NCBI GenBank assembly: GCA_039000515.1
Contig: JBCFYV010011164.1
Location: 44,385,159-44,449,158 of the forward strand
Direction of reading: 5' to 3'
From: Timema cristinae
Lineage: Eukaryota > Arthropoda > Insecta > Phasmatodea > Timematidae
Length of the DNA: 64,000 nucleotides
Positions within the stretch are counted from its first letter, which is position 1, and the number at the start of each line of letters is the position of its first letter. Below the pieces are notes generated by a model. It ran no database searches. It was not told the DNA's origin and saw only the letters and a list, made by a program, of their open reading frames with translations. Shown piece by piece: positions 12,403 to 24,716 of the stretch. A program made the position numbers and the translations under genes.

Positions 12403-12744
12403 AGGGTAAGTTCTGCTCCCCTTTCCGGGAACAATAATAAATCACCATAGTGAAAGGGAACCTCACCCTCCTGTGACCCAGTGGACTGAAGAGTCGAGGA
12501 CAGACGTTGGGGAACCGATTTCTAAGAAAGCGTCTCTGAAATAAAGACTTGTGTCCAGAAACCATTATGTCCCCGATTGTTATATAAATTTATACAATTC
12601 AAAAGAAGCTATATTAGTCCACTCTTCAAATAAACACGATGCCATCGCAAGGACCTTCAAAATGATCTAGGTGCTGTCAAGACGATAATGTATTAAATTG
12701 AGAAAATCACGTTAATTTTATAGCTACCCTCATGATTATCCTCA

Positions 12745-12970
12745 CAGTTTTCTAGACTGACGATGACGAGAGATCACGGTTCAAACCTCGGTCGGGTGTA
12801 CCGGGGGTGATTTTTACCAAATGGTTTTCCACTAACCCTTTAGCCAATGCGGGTACCCTTCTCTAAATATATCCTTCCTAATCCTTAAAACCATTAGCGT
12901 ACTTAGTAGGCCTACATAAGCGTATACACACGTACGGGTAGTGAAACGTGGTGGTAAAAAAAAAAAAAAA
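12745..12970 (+). mobile_element. SINE-B, head truncated, poly-A end
   Basis: Box B ggttcaaacctcggtcggg, tail cgtacgggtagtgaaacgtg, then a run of A. Confidence 0.75.
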
Positions 12971-13028
12971 AAAATATAGTTACCAATGCGTATTAGTTAC
13001 TTTCATGTGCCGTACCCTATCACTCATA

Positions 13029-13296
13029 ATAATAAATAATATATAATAATAATATTATTTAGCACCGCGTCTTACTACCCGTTCGGTTATACGCTTAAGT
13101 ACTAATTACGTTAATGGATTTAGGAATTGGGAAGGTTGAATTAGAGGAAGTGAACCCGCATTTGCGTGGAGGGAGAGTGGAAAACCATTTAGGAAAAACC
13201 ACCCCAATTCACCCGACGGATTCGAACCTCGATCTCCCCGTCCTCATTCGAGCTCAACACGACAAGTGCGTTAGCCAACTACGCCACCGAGGCGGG
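13029..13296 (-). mobile_element. SINE-A copy
   Basis: Tail agcaccgcgtcttactaccc at 13061, head ending accgaggcggg at 13296. A small deletion lies in the box B side. No clean duplication was seen. Confidence 0.85.
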
Positions 13297-13349
13297 TAAA
13301 TCATTATATACATTGCTATATTTTATAGACCTAATATAAACATGACTAT

Positions 13350-13490
13350 AAAATGTAGCGTATCACTTTTGGGCCCCTGGTTTGATTACCGGCATTGCCA
13401 AATATTATTTTATTGTGTTGTTATGTTTCTCCTCTCACAAGATGATATGGCTGGGGGCTGGGTGTTGTGTCTATTAGTTTTGTAAGTCAT
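13350..13490 (+). mobile_element. SINE-E, head truncated
   Basis: Box B-like ggtttgattaccggc and end gggggctgggtgttgtgtct. Confidence 0.5.
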
Positions 13491-13773
13491 GTGCTTATAA
13501 TATAATCAGTTGGCTCAGAAAGTGTACAGATGGTGGTAATAATAATGGAGATGAGCCCCTGTCCCGAATTATAGAGAGTCGATAGAGCGTAAATCCTGTT
13601 CTAACGCTCCTTGAAAGCGGTGTTTCGCCCCCTACTCGCTCGGTTTCAACTTTCAGGTCCCCACCGACCCCCTTGCTCACCTCTTTCTTCCACATACTTC
13701 ACAAGGGTGGCCAAACTAATGCCTCATGCTCTTAATGACTTGTCTATACTAGTATCGCTTTTGTATAACCCCA

Positions 13774-14060
13774 AAGGTGACCTGGTGGTCTAGGGGTAAG
13801 AGGTCGGACCTCTGTGCTGGGGTCCGGGGTTCAATCCTCGGTCCCGGCACAGATTTATCTGATTTCCAAACCCTTCCTTCACCTCTGACAAGACATCTTG
13901 TGAATGTGGGAATGCCAGGTCCTCCACCGTGGTTCGGATTCCACGTTAAACTGTAGGTCCTTCATTTCATCTCACAATCAACCTACCATTACACATTAGC
14001 GTAAGTGCGTATAACTCGAACGGGTAGTAAGAGTCGGTGATGATAATAATAATAATAATG
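13774..14060 (+). mobile_element. SINE-C copy
   Basis: Head aaggtgacctggtggtctag, box B gggttcaatcctcgg, tail aactcgaacgggtagtaaga, TAA tail. Confidence 0.88.
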
Positions 14061-14219
14061 TATAACCTATTTAGAAGCCATACAAAATAGAGTTACCGAC
14101 ATTGATACAAAAAAAAAGTCATAAATTTAGCTTTACGCTGTCAAAGGGGGTGATTTCAGAAAAAAACCAACATATTGGCGTATGAATAGTCTAGATTTGA
14201 TCTGTATTGTAGACGCGTG

Positions 14220-14345
14220 GACTATAGTTCAAGCTGGTCTAGTTTAGTTTCCTGGTGACGAAGAGGTTTGGATTCGAATCAAGGCAGGGTGTACTTAGGG
14301 TGTTTTATCCTAAGTGCTTTCCCACTCTCTTTTTATGTAAAACTT
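14220..14345 (+). mobile_element. SINE-B fragment
   Basis: Box B-like ggattcgaatcaaggcaggg followed by the start of the body. The tail is absent. Confidence 0.55.
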
Positions 14346-14370
14346 TGATCGTAAAAAATAATTAATAATC

Positions 14371-14616
14371 CGCTTCGATAGCCGCGTGGTCTAACACGCT
14401 AAACTCGTGTTGGATTAGACTGCCGAATATGGGGAGAGCAGGGTTCAATCCCAGCCGGGTGCACTGAGGGTAGTTTTTCTTAAACAGTTTTCCACTCTCC
14501 CTCCATGCAAATGCGGGTCAATTTCCTCTAAATTGAGCCTTCCTAATACATACCATTGGTGTAATTAGTACATAAGCGTATAACCTGAACAGGTAGTAAG
14601 ACGCTGTGATAAAAAA
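14371..14616 (+). mobile_element. SINE-B copy
   Basis: Head tccgcttcgatagccgcgtg, box B gggttcaatcccag, tail ctgaacaggtagtaagacgc then an A-rich end. Confidence 0.82.
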
Positions 14617-14892
14617 TAATTAAAAATAACATTTTAAAGTGTCATTTAAGGTTCTTTATTATAATTATTTATCCGACTATAAGCCTCATATATGAACCGT
14701 TTTACTTTCACATTTCATTTTAAATATAGTATTATTTTATAGGTAAAGTATGGATAATATCTATGAAAAGTGAGTGTTTCCAGTCAGATGACTTGACGTA
14801 TGGATGTATAAAAATTGTTTTGGTAACTCTTATAAACAGTGCCCAATCTTTGGTAACAAAAATATTATAAAAATGACCTAAACATTATTTTA

Positions 14893-14972
14893 AATACATA
14901 CATACATACATACATACATACATACATACATACATACATAATACATACATACATACATACATACATACATAC
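14893..14972. repeat. (CATA)n microsatellite, LINE tail
   Basis: About 20 copies of cata with one slip near 14940. It sits directly at the 3' side of the minus-strand LINE remnant and is probably its tail. Confidence 0.9.
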
Positions 14973-15800
14973 CTAATCACGTCATTCCCTTACGGGGTAG
15001 GAAAGAAACCATGAATATATCTCAATAAACATCGTACTCAATCCATCCTCACTAACTTTCTCAACACTTCCATAATCCTTGCACACTCCCTACGATTCAA
15101 CAACATCCATACACCAATTCATACATGCTCTTTTATTCTTAAAACTCTTAATGTATCTCTTTTTAACACATTCGTCTACCACATTTAGCCACATCTTAAA
15201 TGGCCCACTCCTTCCTTTTGATCCATATACTCTACCTTCATATATTTGTTTCGTTACTCGATCCACACTCATCCTCTCAATATGCCCAAAACACCCTAAG
15301 ACTCTTCTTTCATAATGACCTATTGTTTTCCTTCCAAACCATACTCCTTCAGCACCCATTCATTGCTGACTCTGTCCATACGAGTTTTCCACATACTTTT
15401 CTTAGATATATCGTTCCAACCACATTCACCATACTTTAGTTTTTCTCCTGACAAACCCACGCTTCACATCCGTAAAACAACGTTGGCGTTAACACAATTT
15501 TGTATACTGCCAACGTTGCCTGTTTTGAAACTACCTAATTATTTGCAATAGTTCACATACATCCAACTACTCTCTAAGATGCATTCATCCGTTTGTCGAA
15601 TGCACCGTCTATACTCGCATTTTTACATAACAATCTGCCCAGATACACAAAAACATTCACTTGTTCTAACAGTTTTCCATTTAAACTAATTTGACAATCA
15701 TTTCCTGATTCTTCCTTATCAAAAACCCAATACCTTGGTTTTAGAGACACTTATACGAAGACCCATTTTGTCTGTGCCACACTCAAAACGATTTAAAAAA
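14893..15800 (-). pseudogene. Decayed LINE 3' end with reverse-transcriptase C-terminal remnant
   Basis: Reading the minus strand from about 15760, fragments of a non-LTR retrotransposon ORF appear in several frames: ISLNGKLLEQVNVFVYLGRL, then a stretch around AVYKIVLTPTLFYGCEAWVC, then KSMWKTRMDRVSNEWVLKE, then ERRVLGCFGHIERMSVDRVT and QIYEGRVYGSKGRSGPFKMW. The order and the GHIERM...GRP-like...W pattern match the C-terminal RT region of insect LINEs. Stops and shifts make it dead. The 3' end runs into a (TATG)n tail (seen as catacata at 14893-14972), a usual LINE tail type. It is 5'-truncated near 15800. Confidence 0.75.
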
Positions 15801-16952
15801 TTACTTTAAATTTACAAACAAAAAAATACCAAGAATATGAACAACTCGCAAGAACGTACGCGATTAAATCAAACACCCACTTTACAAATGGAAACTATAA
15901 CATTATATTCAATGAAAATCCTCTAACAACTAAACTTAAGTCTTGCATCCTGCTGAATATATACCCTGATTTTGGTTGGAAGAACAGTAGAGAGAATTTA
16001 AGCATATCTCTTTGCGGCCAACACAAATAACTCTTTTACTATTTTATTTGTGTTATTCTATAGGTATCAATAACATCTATCAAAAGTGACAGCTGTAGAT
16101 AATATTACTTAATGTATGAATATATTAAAATTGTGTTAGTAACTTCTACTACTCTTCCTACCAAAATCATACTATAGTATTGATTTACAAACAAGTTTAT
16201 TCAATCCCCAACTCAACCCTTCCCAATTGCAGGAATGTGTATTTTACAACCAATTACATGGCCTGCATTATCTTCTCATTCCGACAACTGCGCGTTTAAG
16301 TAAATTATTATTAAGTATTTATGCATTAATAAAATATCGATAAATATTTTAAAATAAACTAATTAAAGATAAAAGATAAAAGCTTAAAAAAACAAAAACT
16401 AAGGAAATGTGACAAAAAAAGAGTTCAAAATGACAAAATATGACCTATAAAAAACGTTAACACAACTAGGGGCACACACAGAAATTATTCATGGGGGAGC
16501 GGGGGGGGGTTGTTTCACAGTATAAAGGTTACAGGTCAATAGTCAATACAATACATATATAAGACTCATACTCTGAACAAATTACTTAATTACTTAATTA
16601 GGCTATATACACAGACTGTATTGAGACATTGGGTTATTTTCAACCACTGCTTTAAGGTGATTTAACATTGATAAGTCATTGTTTTTTATTTAATATTTTA
16701 TTTATAGGTTACTTCATGTTTACCAGGGAGGGTCGGGACCCACTGGACCCCCCCCCCCCCTCGTGCGTGCGCCCCTGAACACAACAAGGAGGTCATAAAC
16801 AGAATTTGTGAGCATTGTGATGTCCCAACAAAAATGATGTCATCAAAAGCCAGGACCGGTTCAAAACTTGTCAAAAAAATGTTTGTCCTGTCTTAATCAG
16901 AATGTGGGTGTTAACAAGGGTACAGGGAGGGAAAGCGATTGAAAGTCCAATT
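15801..16952. other. AT-rich, mostly unassigned
   Basis: One short copy of the dispersed cgtatg-type motif near 16070-16150 and a C-run at about 16750. Otherwise nothing recognised. Confidence 0.5.
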
Positions 16953-16956
16953 TTAA

Positions 16957-17346
16957 GGTTGGGATGTATGTAACGCGAGAAAAAGTCAGTGTTTTTGCAG
17001 TTTTTCTAGTTACACAATTATTTTTGGACAAAATAAATACAATATTTCTTCAGTACAAACATAGAGTTTAGTTTTCTACACACGGTGATATCAACATTTG
17101 TTGAATATATTTTATGAGCATAGTGGCATTAGACGAGAAACTTTTTTAAATGGAGATAAAAAGTTTGTATTAAATAATTACAGGACACCCTTGACAGATG
17201 TTCAACAACTTTTGATATCACCATATGAAGAAAATTAAACTAAATGTTGCTAATGGATCAATATTTTATTTATTTTGGACAAATATGTTTTGCTATAAAA
17301 ACTGAAAAAATCAATGGCCTTGTCTCTTGTCCCCTTCCGCCTCATC
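16957..17346. mobile_element. Second copy of the TTAA-flanked MITE
   Basis: Internal motifs ggacaaaataaata and ggtgatatcaacatttgttg are shared with 21657-22029. TTAA is at 16953-16956 and 17347-17350. TIRs are more diverged. Confidence 0.75.
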
Positions 17347-17789
17347 TTAACTCAAAATGAGCTATTGATGCAATTGGTGTACCGTAAAAGAAACAATTGT
17401 TTTATTAGGAAAATTTAAAATCCACGTTGGGCGCAAGGTATACATTTTTTAGGTAGCCTTTTTTAAAATGACCCTTTGAATTAAATTTAATTCCACTATC
17501 ATGTTATTGTGTTATTCAGTTGGTACAAACTTATTTTTATTTATTTTTTAACTTATAGTGATAACGTATTCATACCACCACACTCCTCCTTGACGCCTGT
17601 GCGTAAGACTAAGTTCTATAAACCATAGACGAGCGAGACAGGAACAATAATACCGCTCGCACACCTTGTGGAATCTGTTATGTCGTGTTATGTAACAATC
17701 ATGTTGCAGGAGAAAGTATTATTTCTCATGATTCGTCAGTGAGATAAGAAGTAATTATCACGCAAGGGAGTATGAATGTGTGATGGGTT

Positions 17790-17947
17790 TCAACCACGTG
17801 TCAACATTAGTTCGGTCTGTAGTGCGCCTGCCTATTGAGGTACTCGGAGTTGACTCCCGGCACGGATGAAAAACTCATTATCGAGTAAGTTATTGGATTT
17901 TGGCGTTTTTCAGGGATGAACTGATGACCAAGGGAGTGGGCATTGTG

Positions 17948-17950
<3 letters not shown>
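17790..17950 (+). mobile_element. SINE-E, diverged
   Basis: Head-like ttcggtctgtagtgcgcctg, box B-like gagttgactcccggc, end gggagtgggcattgtgtcta running into a TA repeat. Confidence 0.5.

Positions 17951-17951
<1 letters not shown>

Positions 17952-18007
<56 letters not shown>
17952..18007. repeat. (TA)n microsatellite
   Basis: About 28 perfect TA units following a SINE-E-like end. Confidence 0.95.
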
Positions 18008-18010
<3 letters not shown>

Positions 18011-18140
18011 TACACCTGGTAACCGGTCTCGTAATGTAGTGGCCAGTGCACCTGGCTACGAGTCAGAGTCCCGGGTTAGATTCCCGGCTGTACATTCTTT
18101 TGATTCAGTAGACACCGGTTCGAGAACGGACCGAGTGCAC
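18008..18140 (+). mobile_element. tRNA-like SINE head fragment
   Basis: taatgtagtggccagtgcac and cgggttagattcccggc are A- and B-box-like. No known body follows. Confidence 0.45.
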
Positions 18141-18484
18141 TGGGAATGTTTTGTTAAATGTGTAATTTACACTTCTTTCCTTCAGCTAGTTTTGATTTAT
18201 TTACTTCAAATGTTTACATTTTAGTTGTAGTTTTTCTTTCCCTCTTCCCGCTATTTTGTTTCTAAATGGTAGTGCTGGTAGAGCCTAATAATTAGGAAAC
18301 CTAGAGCCTGGAATGGAAAGCTCGGCACCGAGGATGGGGAAACTTAGTGACAGGGATTTAAATTAGAGCGCCAAGGATGAGAAACTCTGTGTTACTGGCG
18401 AGCCACTTCGATAGTAAATTCACCGAAGTGACGATAGATACTAGTACTCAAGGATGGTGAACCCTAGTTTGCCAGTGGGGTGTA

Positions 18485-18840
18485 AGTTAGCGCCAAGGGT
18501 GGTGGACACAGTGCCAAGGGTGGTAGACCGGTGCCAAGAATGGTAGACCTAACACCAAAGGTGGTAGACCCAGTGCCAAGGGTGGTAGACCCGGTGCCAA
18601 GAATGGTAGACCTAACACCAAGGGTGGTAGACCTAACACCAAGGGTGGTAGACCCGGTGCCAAGAATGGTAGACCTAACACCAAGGTGGTAGACCCAGTG
18701 CCAAGGGTGGTGAAACTAGTGCTAAAGGTGGTAGACCTAACACCAAGGTGGTAGACCGGTGCCAAGAATGGTAGACCTAACACCAAGGGTGGTAGACCCA
18801 GTGCCGAGGGTGGTAAAACTAGTGCTAAAGGTGTTAGACC
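18485..18840. repeat. About 20-base minisatellite with higher-order units
   Basis: Variants of ggtggtagacctaacaccaa alternate with ggtggtagacccggtgccaa. Degenerate relatives extend left to about 18290. The 126-codon minus open frame is repeat-born and not a gene. Confidence 0.88.
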
Positions 18841-18865
18841 TTTCTTTTTAAGTCTAATATAACCC

Positions 18866-19112
18866 ACTTCGGTGTCCGCATGGTCTAAGGCACTTCTATC
18901 TCAGTAGACTAAAATGCTGATGATGGGGAGTTCGAGGTTCGAATCTCAGTCAGGTGTATGGAGGGTAGTTTTCCAAAATGGTTTTCAACTCTTTCTCTCT
19001 CCAAGCAAATGCGGTTACATTTCCAATAAATATAACCTTCCTAATCTCTAAAACCACAAGTCTAATTAGTATATGAGCGTATAACCCGAAAAGAATTTTG
19101 TGCTAAAAAAAA
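18866..19112 (+). mobile_element. SINE-B copy
   Basis: Head cacttcggtgtccgcatggt, box B aggttcgaatctcag, tail ttttgtgctaaaaaaaa. Confidence 0.8.
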
Positions 19113-19114
19113 GG

Positions 19115-19420
19115 CCCATTGGACGAGAAACTATATTTGAAGTATTCTAGCTACCATCCGAGAATTGATCCAGTGTCCACTAGTTCTGTAGTTGGTCTCC
19201 CTAGCCCTTCGAACAAAGAGACGAGACCGGCAAAGGAAACGACAAAGTTCGTTTGCTTAGAAATAAGAGCTAATTACCCTGCCTTTCACCGCTCGCTCCG
19301 TACCAGCCAAACTAATTGTGTGCCGATCGTTCGCGAGGGGTATTAACAATTTGATTCGCGGAGAAAACCGCTCGACAAAGCCTCAGCGGATTTGCACGCT
19401 TTCTTAAAAGTGTAGCCTAT
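19115..19420. other. Unique CpG-containing block
   Basis: Between a SINE-B and AT-rich DNA lies about 300 bases with many CpGs (gatcgttcgcgagggg, gattcgcggagaaaaccgct) and gctaattaccc. There is a 75-codon open frame but no splice pair or recognisable protein. Confidence 0.3.
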
Positions 19421-19859
19421 AAATTAATTTTCCGTGAGTTACTTTATTATTAGTCGAACAGTATGTGGACGCAGAGCATGGAGAAAGTATGATAATAATT
19501 GTGACAGGTCATATACTGTCTGTTTGGTGTAACGGTTATGTCACTGCGAGAATAATGCCACAGAACAGTGTAACAAGGCATACTGGTATTCTTTGTTACC
19601 AGACTTGCCACTGGTATCATAGGATTTTGATAAGAAAAGCTTTTCGAAGGTCCTTCATATAACAGCTAACAACGAGAGAAATATGTTATTATCAAACAGG
19701 AGACAGATAATGTATACAAAGGGAATATACTTTGAAATCATTCTTAACGATTTATTAATATAACGCATAAGGTCAAGAGTGTTTACAAATGAGATTGGAT
19801 AGAAGAACTGCTTGAGACTTTGAACTGCACATGCGTGAATTTAGCAACGCCCATTGAGG

Positions 19860-20095
19860 GCTTTAATAGAGCCATTTCCTCCCAGCGTTGTGTGGCTACA
19901 GGTGTGACTGATCCACCGAGCACAATAAAGCCATTTCCTCCTGACGTTGTGTGACTGCAGGTGTGACTGACCCCCAAGCACAATAAATACATTTCCTCCT
20001 GACGTTGTGTGACCGATCCATCAAGCACAATAATGCCCTTTCCTCCTGACGTGTGACTATTTGTGTGACTGAGCACAATAAATCCATTTCTACCA
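19860..20095. repeat. Short tandem array of about 50-60-base units
   Basis: Four units beginning ccatttcctcctgacgttgt and ending gagcacaataaa, with length differences from internal loss. Confidence 0.85.
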
Positions 20096-20099
20096 AAGC

Positions 20100-21240
20100 T
20101 GTAGTGTCTCGCTACTAATTATGAATTAACATAGTTATATTTTTATTTCTCTGTCAATTTTGTTTATTCTCTCGTTGGAAAACCATTATAAATCTTTATT
20201 ATATTTTGATATGAGTGGATCCATATCCATTTAATATCATTTTTGGGAATAAAAGAGTTTACTGGGAAAAGGGGATGCTTTAGGATGTAAGAATTAAGCT
20301 AGACATTCAATCTGCGTGCCCACCGGCATAAGTGGCATTACCTTTTAATTAGTTTTTTTTTGTTAAACGAAACAATATCAACTTTAAAGAGGTATTTCTA
20401 GTAAATCAAAACTATCTACCCTTAAACAAGTAAAGATACGTGCTATAACTGAACAAATTAATAATTATAAGAATTCTATTACCAAGAACAAATGAATAAA
20501 ACGTTTGAAAACACATTTCCACATTTTGAACAATGCCATTACATGTGTGATTAAATGCACAAAAACTTATTTGATTCAAAAACACTAGAGAACGTAAAAA
20601 TGAAAACACGCTGAATGTGAAAGGAAAAAACAGAAAACCTAAATATATTTTATAAATGGTATAAGATTGCTGAAATCTAAAAGATGAAAAAGGCATAAAC
20701 CAGAAAGTGTCTGGTAAGAAAAAGGTCACGTAAAAGTATGTATTGATAAAGATAAAAATTATTTTAATGTTTAGAAAAATGTTGAACATTTTTGCATTTC
20801 AGCCAAAGAAACTAGAGGTATGAGAACTACTTATCAGCTAACATAAACCTGTTTAGGTTAGTCTTTTCTATTTGTTGTAAACGAAACGTACATAATAATG
20901 TTACCGGTGTCAAATGGACGAGATACAATCTAATAACGGGACTGTTTTTAAAAATGGGACGCTTGTGTATGAAGAATCTGTTTGGGTCAACTTGCCCCAT
21001 TAAGGTCATTAGACAATAAACCTTTTATTGCACACTTTTAACAAGTTTATAAATTATAAACTATATTCAACTATTTCAAATCATTACAGTTTACGAGCCA
21101 TAAGAGGTCAAACTTGTTAGTTTATGTTTTTTGCATACCATTGTTAAGGTAAATTTATTAATATATATGGTACTAAAAGTTAGTATAGCTAAATATTCAA
21201 ATGAGTTGTACATAATGGTGTATTTTAAATTTCATTTCGT
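20100..21240. other. AT-rich, nothing recognised
   Basis: A 125-codon minus open frame at 20412-20789 is Phe/Ile-rich, low-complexity AT translation and is not called a gene. Confidence 0.5.
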
Positions 21241-21244
21241 AAGC

Positions 21245-21445
21245 CTACAAGTGCGCTATACCGCCGTTTGCGATAATAGTTCCAACATTTGTGGATATAA
21301 GTTGTGATGTGGTCAACACAACGAGCCCTTCAGCGGTAAATCTGAATTTTCTAAACCAGAACTGATACGTCTTTAATAAAATAGGTCCTCGTCTGTCGTC
21401 AAGAGGCTGAGTTTAACTCCGTTCTATATTGACTGCTTCACAGTG
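21245..21445 (-). mobile_element. SINE-D body fragment
   Basis: Shares gatgtggtcaacacaacgag and gtcaagaggctgagtttaac with the other copies. The tRNA head is missing. Confidence 0.65.
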
Positions 21446-21656
21446 AAATATTCATACCATTAATATTACTAAACTATTAATATTTTTATTGTGTAAACTT
21501 CAATTTAATGTTCAGTTATACTAAATTTTGGCCCTAATCATGAACTAATTTATCTTATCAATGGTACGCTAAAAGCATAAAATAGCAAGTTTTACCCCTT
21601 AAAACCTTTGAACTGTAATGATGTGAAATCACTGAATCACTATTAGTAGCTTTTAA

Positions 21657-22029
21657 GGTGGTATAGAATGTGATGCTAGAAAAAGGCCAGTGTTCTTTGC
21701 AGTTTTTATGGCAACACGTTTTTTGGACAAAATAAATCAAATATTGCTCCAGTACAAACAGAGTTTAATTTTATACACGTGGTGATATCAACAGTTGTTG
21801 AATATCTGTCATGAGCATAGCGGTGTAAGATGACAAACTTTTAAATAAAGATAAAATGTTGTCATTAAATTCCAGGACACTCATGAGAGATAAGTTATTC
21901 AAGATATATTTGGATCACCGTGTGAAGAAAATTAAATTCTATGTATGTGCTGAAGCAATATTTGACATATTTTGGCAAAAAAAGAAGAGTTAAAACTGGC
22001 CTTTTTCTAGCATCCCCTTCCATCCCACC
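21657..22029. mobile_element. TTAA-flanked MITE, about 40-base TIRs
   Basis: Ends GGTGGTATAGAATGTGATGC and, inverted, GGTGGGATGGAAGGGGATGC; both continue TAGAAAAAGGCCAGT. TTAA is on both sides (21653-21656; 22030-22033), so piggyBac-type or TA-type integration is possible. Confidence 0.78.
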
Positions 22030-22466
22030 TTAATTATAAAGCTGTTAAAATTGTGCAATCAAATGTTTATAGTGGAATTACCTTAATATGGTTAAGTGTA
22101 CAGCTTCACAAACCGTTTCAGTCCAGAGTGATGTATAGGGTCAGCCGTAGGGGGCAATAGAAGGGGTACAAAGCTCTAATCCCGTTCATACGTGTCTGTT
22201 TTCAGTTAAGAAACATGTACTGTAAACATGATGGACACTGTCAAGAGATGTTCTAACTACTGTGCAGTAACTCAGCTGAGAGAGCGGTTAAGAAAGACAG
22301 AAGAAGTTGCCAACATCTTTTCGCGGTCAACGATGATGATAACGTATCTATTGAAAATAACATCCGCTAGTCATGATTTGACGTATGGATATATTACAGT
22401 AGCTTTATTAACTTTTGTAACTGAAAGGAACTGGACTTACTACAACGTTTTTACTATATGTTTTTT

Positions 22467-22714
22467 TGTAACACCACGTCTTACTACCCGTTCAGGTTAT
22501 ACGCTTATGTAGCTACTAATTACACTGATAAGTTAGGAAAAAGGAGGTTATATTTATATGACGTGTACCCGCATTTGCGTGGAAGGAGAATGGAAAACCT
22601 GTTAGAGAAAACCACCCTCAGTACGCCCAACCACAATTTGAGCCTCGATATCCCCATCATCGGCAGTCTAGCCTACTGTGAGAGTAGCGCATTAAACCAC
22701 ACGGTCACCGAAGT
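22467..22714 (-). mobile_element. SINE-B copy
   Basis: Tail aacaccacgtcttactaccc, body, head end cacggtcaccgaagtgtg. The 160-codon open frame across it is an artefact. Confidence 0.82.
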
Positions 22715-22727
22715 GTGTGTTTCTATT

Positions 22728-23052
22728 ATATATATATATAACTCCATGGCGTGCGCCCTCAAGCGAGTTATACCGACAGAACGGCCGCTGCCATTAACGG
22801 TGGGAGTACCAACATTTATAGATAAAGGGTGTCATCTGGTCAGCACAACGTACCCTCCAGCCATTAATTTCAAATTTCCAGACCGGAGCCTCTACTTATT
22901 TAATCAAGTAGCTCCTCATTATTTGTCCTCAAGAGGCTGAGTTGACCCCGTTCCAGACCCATTGCTTCATATAAGATCTGGAAGCACCGGGGATCGAACC
23001 TGGGACCACTGGAACTGTAGCCAGGAACTCTAACCACTAGGCATCAGAGGTG
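22728..23052 (-). mobile_element. SINE-D copy
   Basis: On minus the head reads gatgcctagtggttagagtt with box B aggttcgatccccgg, then a body of about 250 bases ending cttgagggcgcacgccatgg. It has no TAA tail and lacks the A/B/C tail. Confidence 0.78.
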
Positions 23053-23392
23053 GTCTATATTTATATAAAGCTATAAATAATAAATTAAATACATAATTGA
23101 ACAAGCCATACGCCTATAGTTATATACATCCATACAATTAATAGTGGTATATAAGTTACTATATAATTATATACAGTATAATTATAATTATTTATCTTAA
23201 ATTTATGTTAACATACTTTACTTCCATCGATGTAGACGTTATCTGGTCTGGTCTTTTGATGACAGGTATGTCGGGGTTTGAATCCCAACCGGATGTACTA
23301 AAGATTTTCATAAATTAAGGGAGAATGAGTGATCATTTAGGGCAATAAAACCTCACTACACACAATGGTTTCCCATTAAGAACTTACTTTAA

Positions 23393-23615
23393 CCCACTTC
23401 GGTGGCCGTATGGTCTAAGGCGTTACTCTCGCAATAAATTAAACTGTCGAAGACGAGGAGATTGGGGTTCAATCGCGGTCGGGTGTAGTGAGGTTAGTTT
23501 TTCCTAAATGTTTTCCCACTCTCATTTCACGTAAATGCGGGTACATTTTACTCTTAAATTAAACCGTCCTAATCCTTAAAACAGTGTAATTAGTAGGCCT
23601 ATATAAGCGTATCTG
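23393..23615 (+). mobile_element. SINE-B copy, tail truncated
   Basis: Head cacttcggtggccgtatggt, box B gggttcaatcgcgg, body. It ends near tataagcgtatctgc. Confidence 0.78.
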
Positions 23616-23619
23616 CATA

Positions 23620-24480
23620 TACAGGGCCTAATTAACCATTAGGCTGCAGCCTAGGCACGAGATTTTTTTTCGGGACACACACACACATTTTGGGCCACAC
23701 ATTTTTTTACTGACGTGCAAGAAATATTGAATGGAATGATGGAAAAAACTAATTAATATAATGAGGCATTAGGATTCTTATTTTAATGTAAAGCTACTTG
23801 CATTTCTAATGCAAAGGTTGGACAAATTAGCCATTCCCGGGCCGCCGCTGCCAATATTTTCATTGATAATTTGAAATGAAAACAACTTAGTATAGTAGTT
23901 AAATACATTTTTTTTATAATTAGACCTCTCTCATGTGCGTCAATATAAATACAACAGTCTACTAAAACGGTGGGTGTGCATAATGCATTTATTAATTTAT
24001 TTCGTAATATAATGATATAATTTACCTTTATTTATTAGTTTAGTCCAAGCATGTATAGTTATTAATTAATAATATAATCAATATTAGATTAAAACATGTA
24101 ATAACACATCAGATATATGTGTATTTATTTATTGGTTGTCGTCTACTTTTAGCATAATGGTTGGGACTTGGGGTTGGTGGTTAGGATTGCGGGATGGGTG
24201 GATGGGGGCGATACAAGCATAATAGCCTAGGGACTCAGCCCATAATATTAGGCCCTGAGCGTATAATCCGAATAGGTAGTAGTACGCGCTGCTAAAAAGA
24301 CCTTAACTTTTCACCCCCAGCTATAATAATTAAGTGTCCCCGGATGCTATTAGAACAAATACAATAAACATTGAAAAGATGGCAAGCTCCTGTACTAATG
24401 TTTACATCCGGAGATAATATAGTTAGCATATTCTCGTTTTAACTAATAAGTCACGATGAGCACAAGTTTTAATTTACCAT
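23620..24480. other. Unassigned, probably old transposon debris
   Basis: gggcctaattaaccattagg then gctgcagcctaggcacgag resembles a transposon terminus; no partner end was found. Confidence 0.35.
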
Positions 24481-24481
24481 G

Positions 24482-24716
24482 CAGCCCACATTGGTGGGCA
24501 CGCGGACAAAATGTTATGCTCATTTAGTCCGGATCCCCAATAATCAGGATATCGGAGTTTAGACCTTGGCCGGCTATACTGAGGTATAGTACGCAAATGT
24601 GGGTGCATTTCCTATACATTTTACCTTCATCACAACTTATTTGAATAATTAAACGCAGATAGTCTGCACGGGTAAGACAAACCGGATAGGAAGTAAAATA
24701 CGGTGCACAAAATATT
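24482..24716 (+). mobile_element. Degenerate SINE-B
   Basis: Head-like cccacattggtgggcacgcg; body and tail (ggaagtaaaatacggtgca) are diverged. Confidence 0.55.

Noticed and set aside
18487..18867. 126-codon minus open frame
   Set aside because: It is the translation of a minisatellite with no start context, splice sites or homologue.
22458..22940. 160-codon plus open frame
   Set aside because: It runs across a SINE-B and a SINE-D with no protein-like content.
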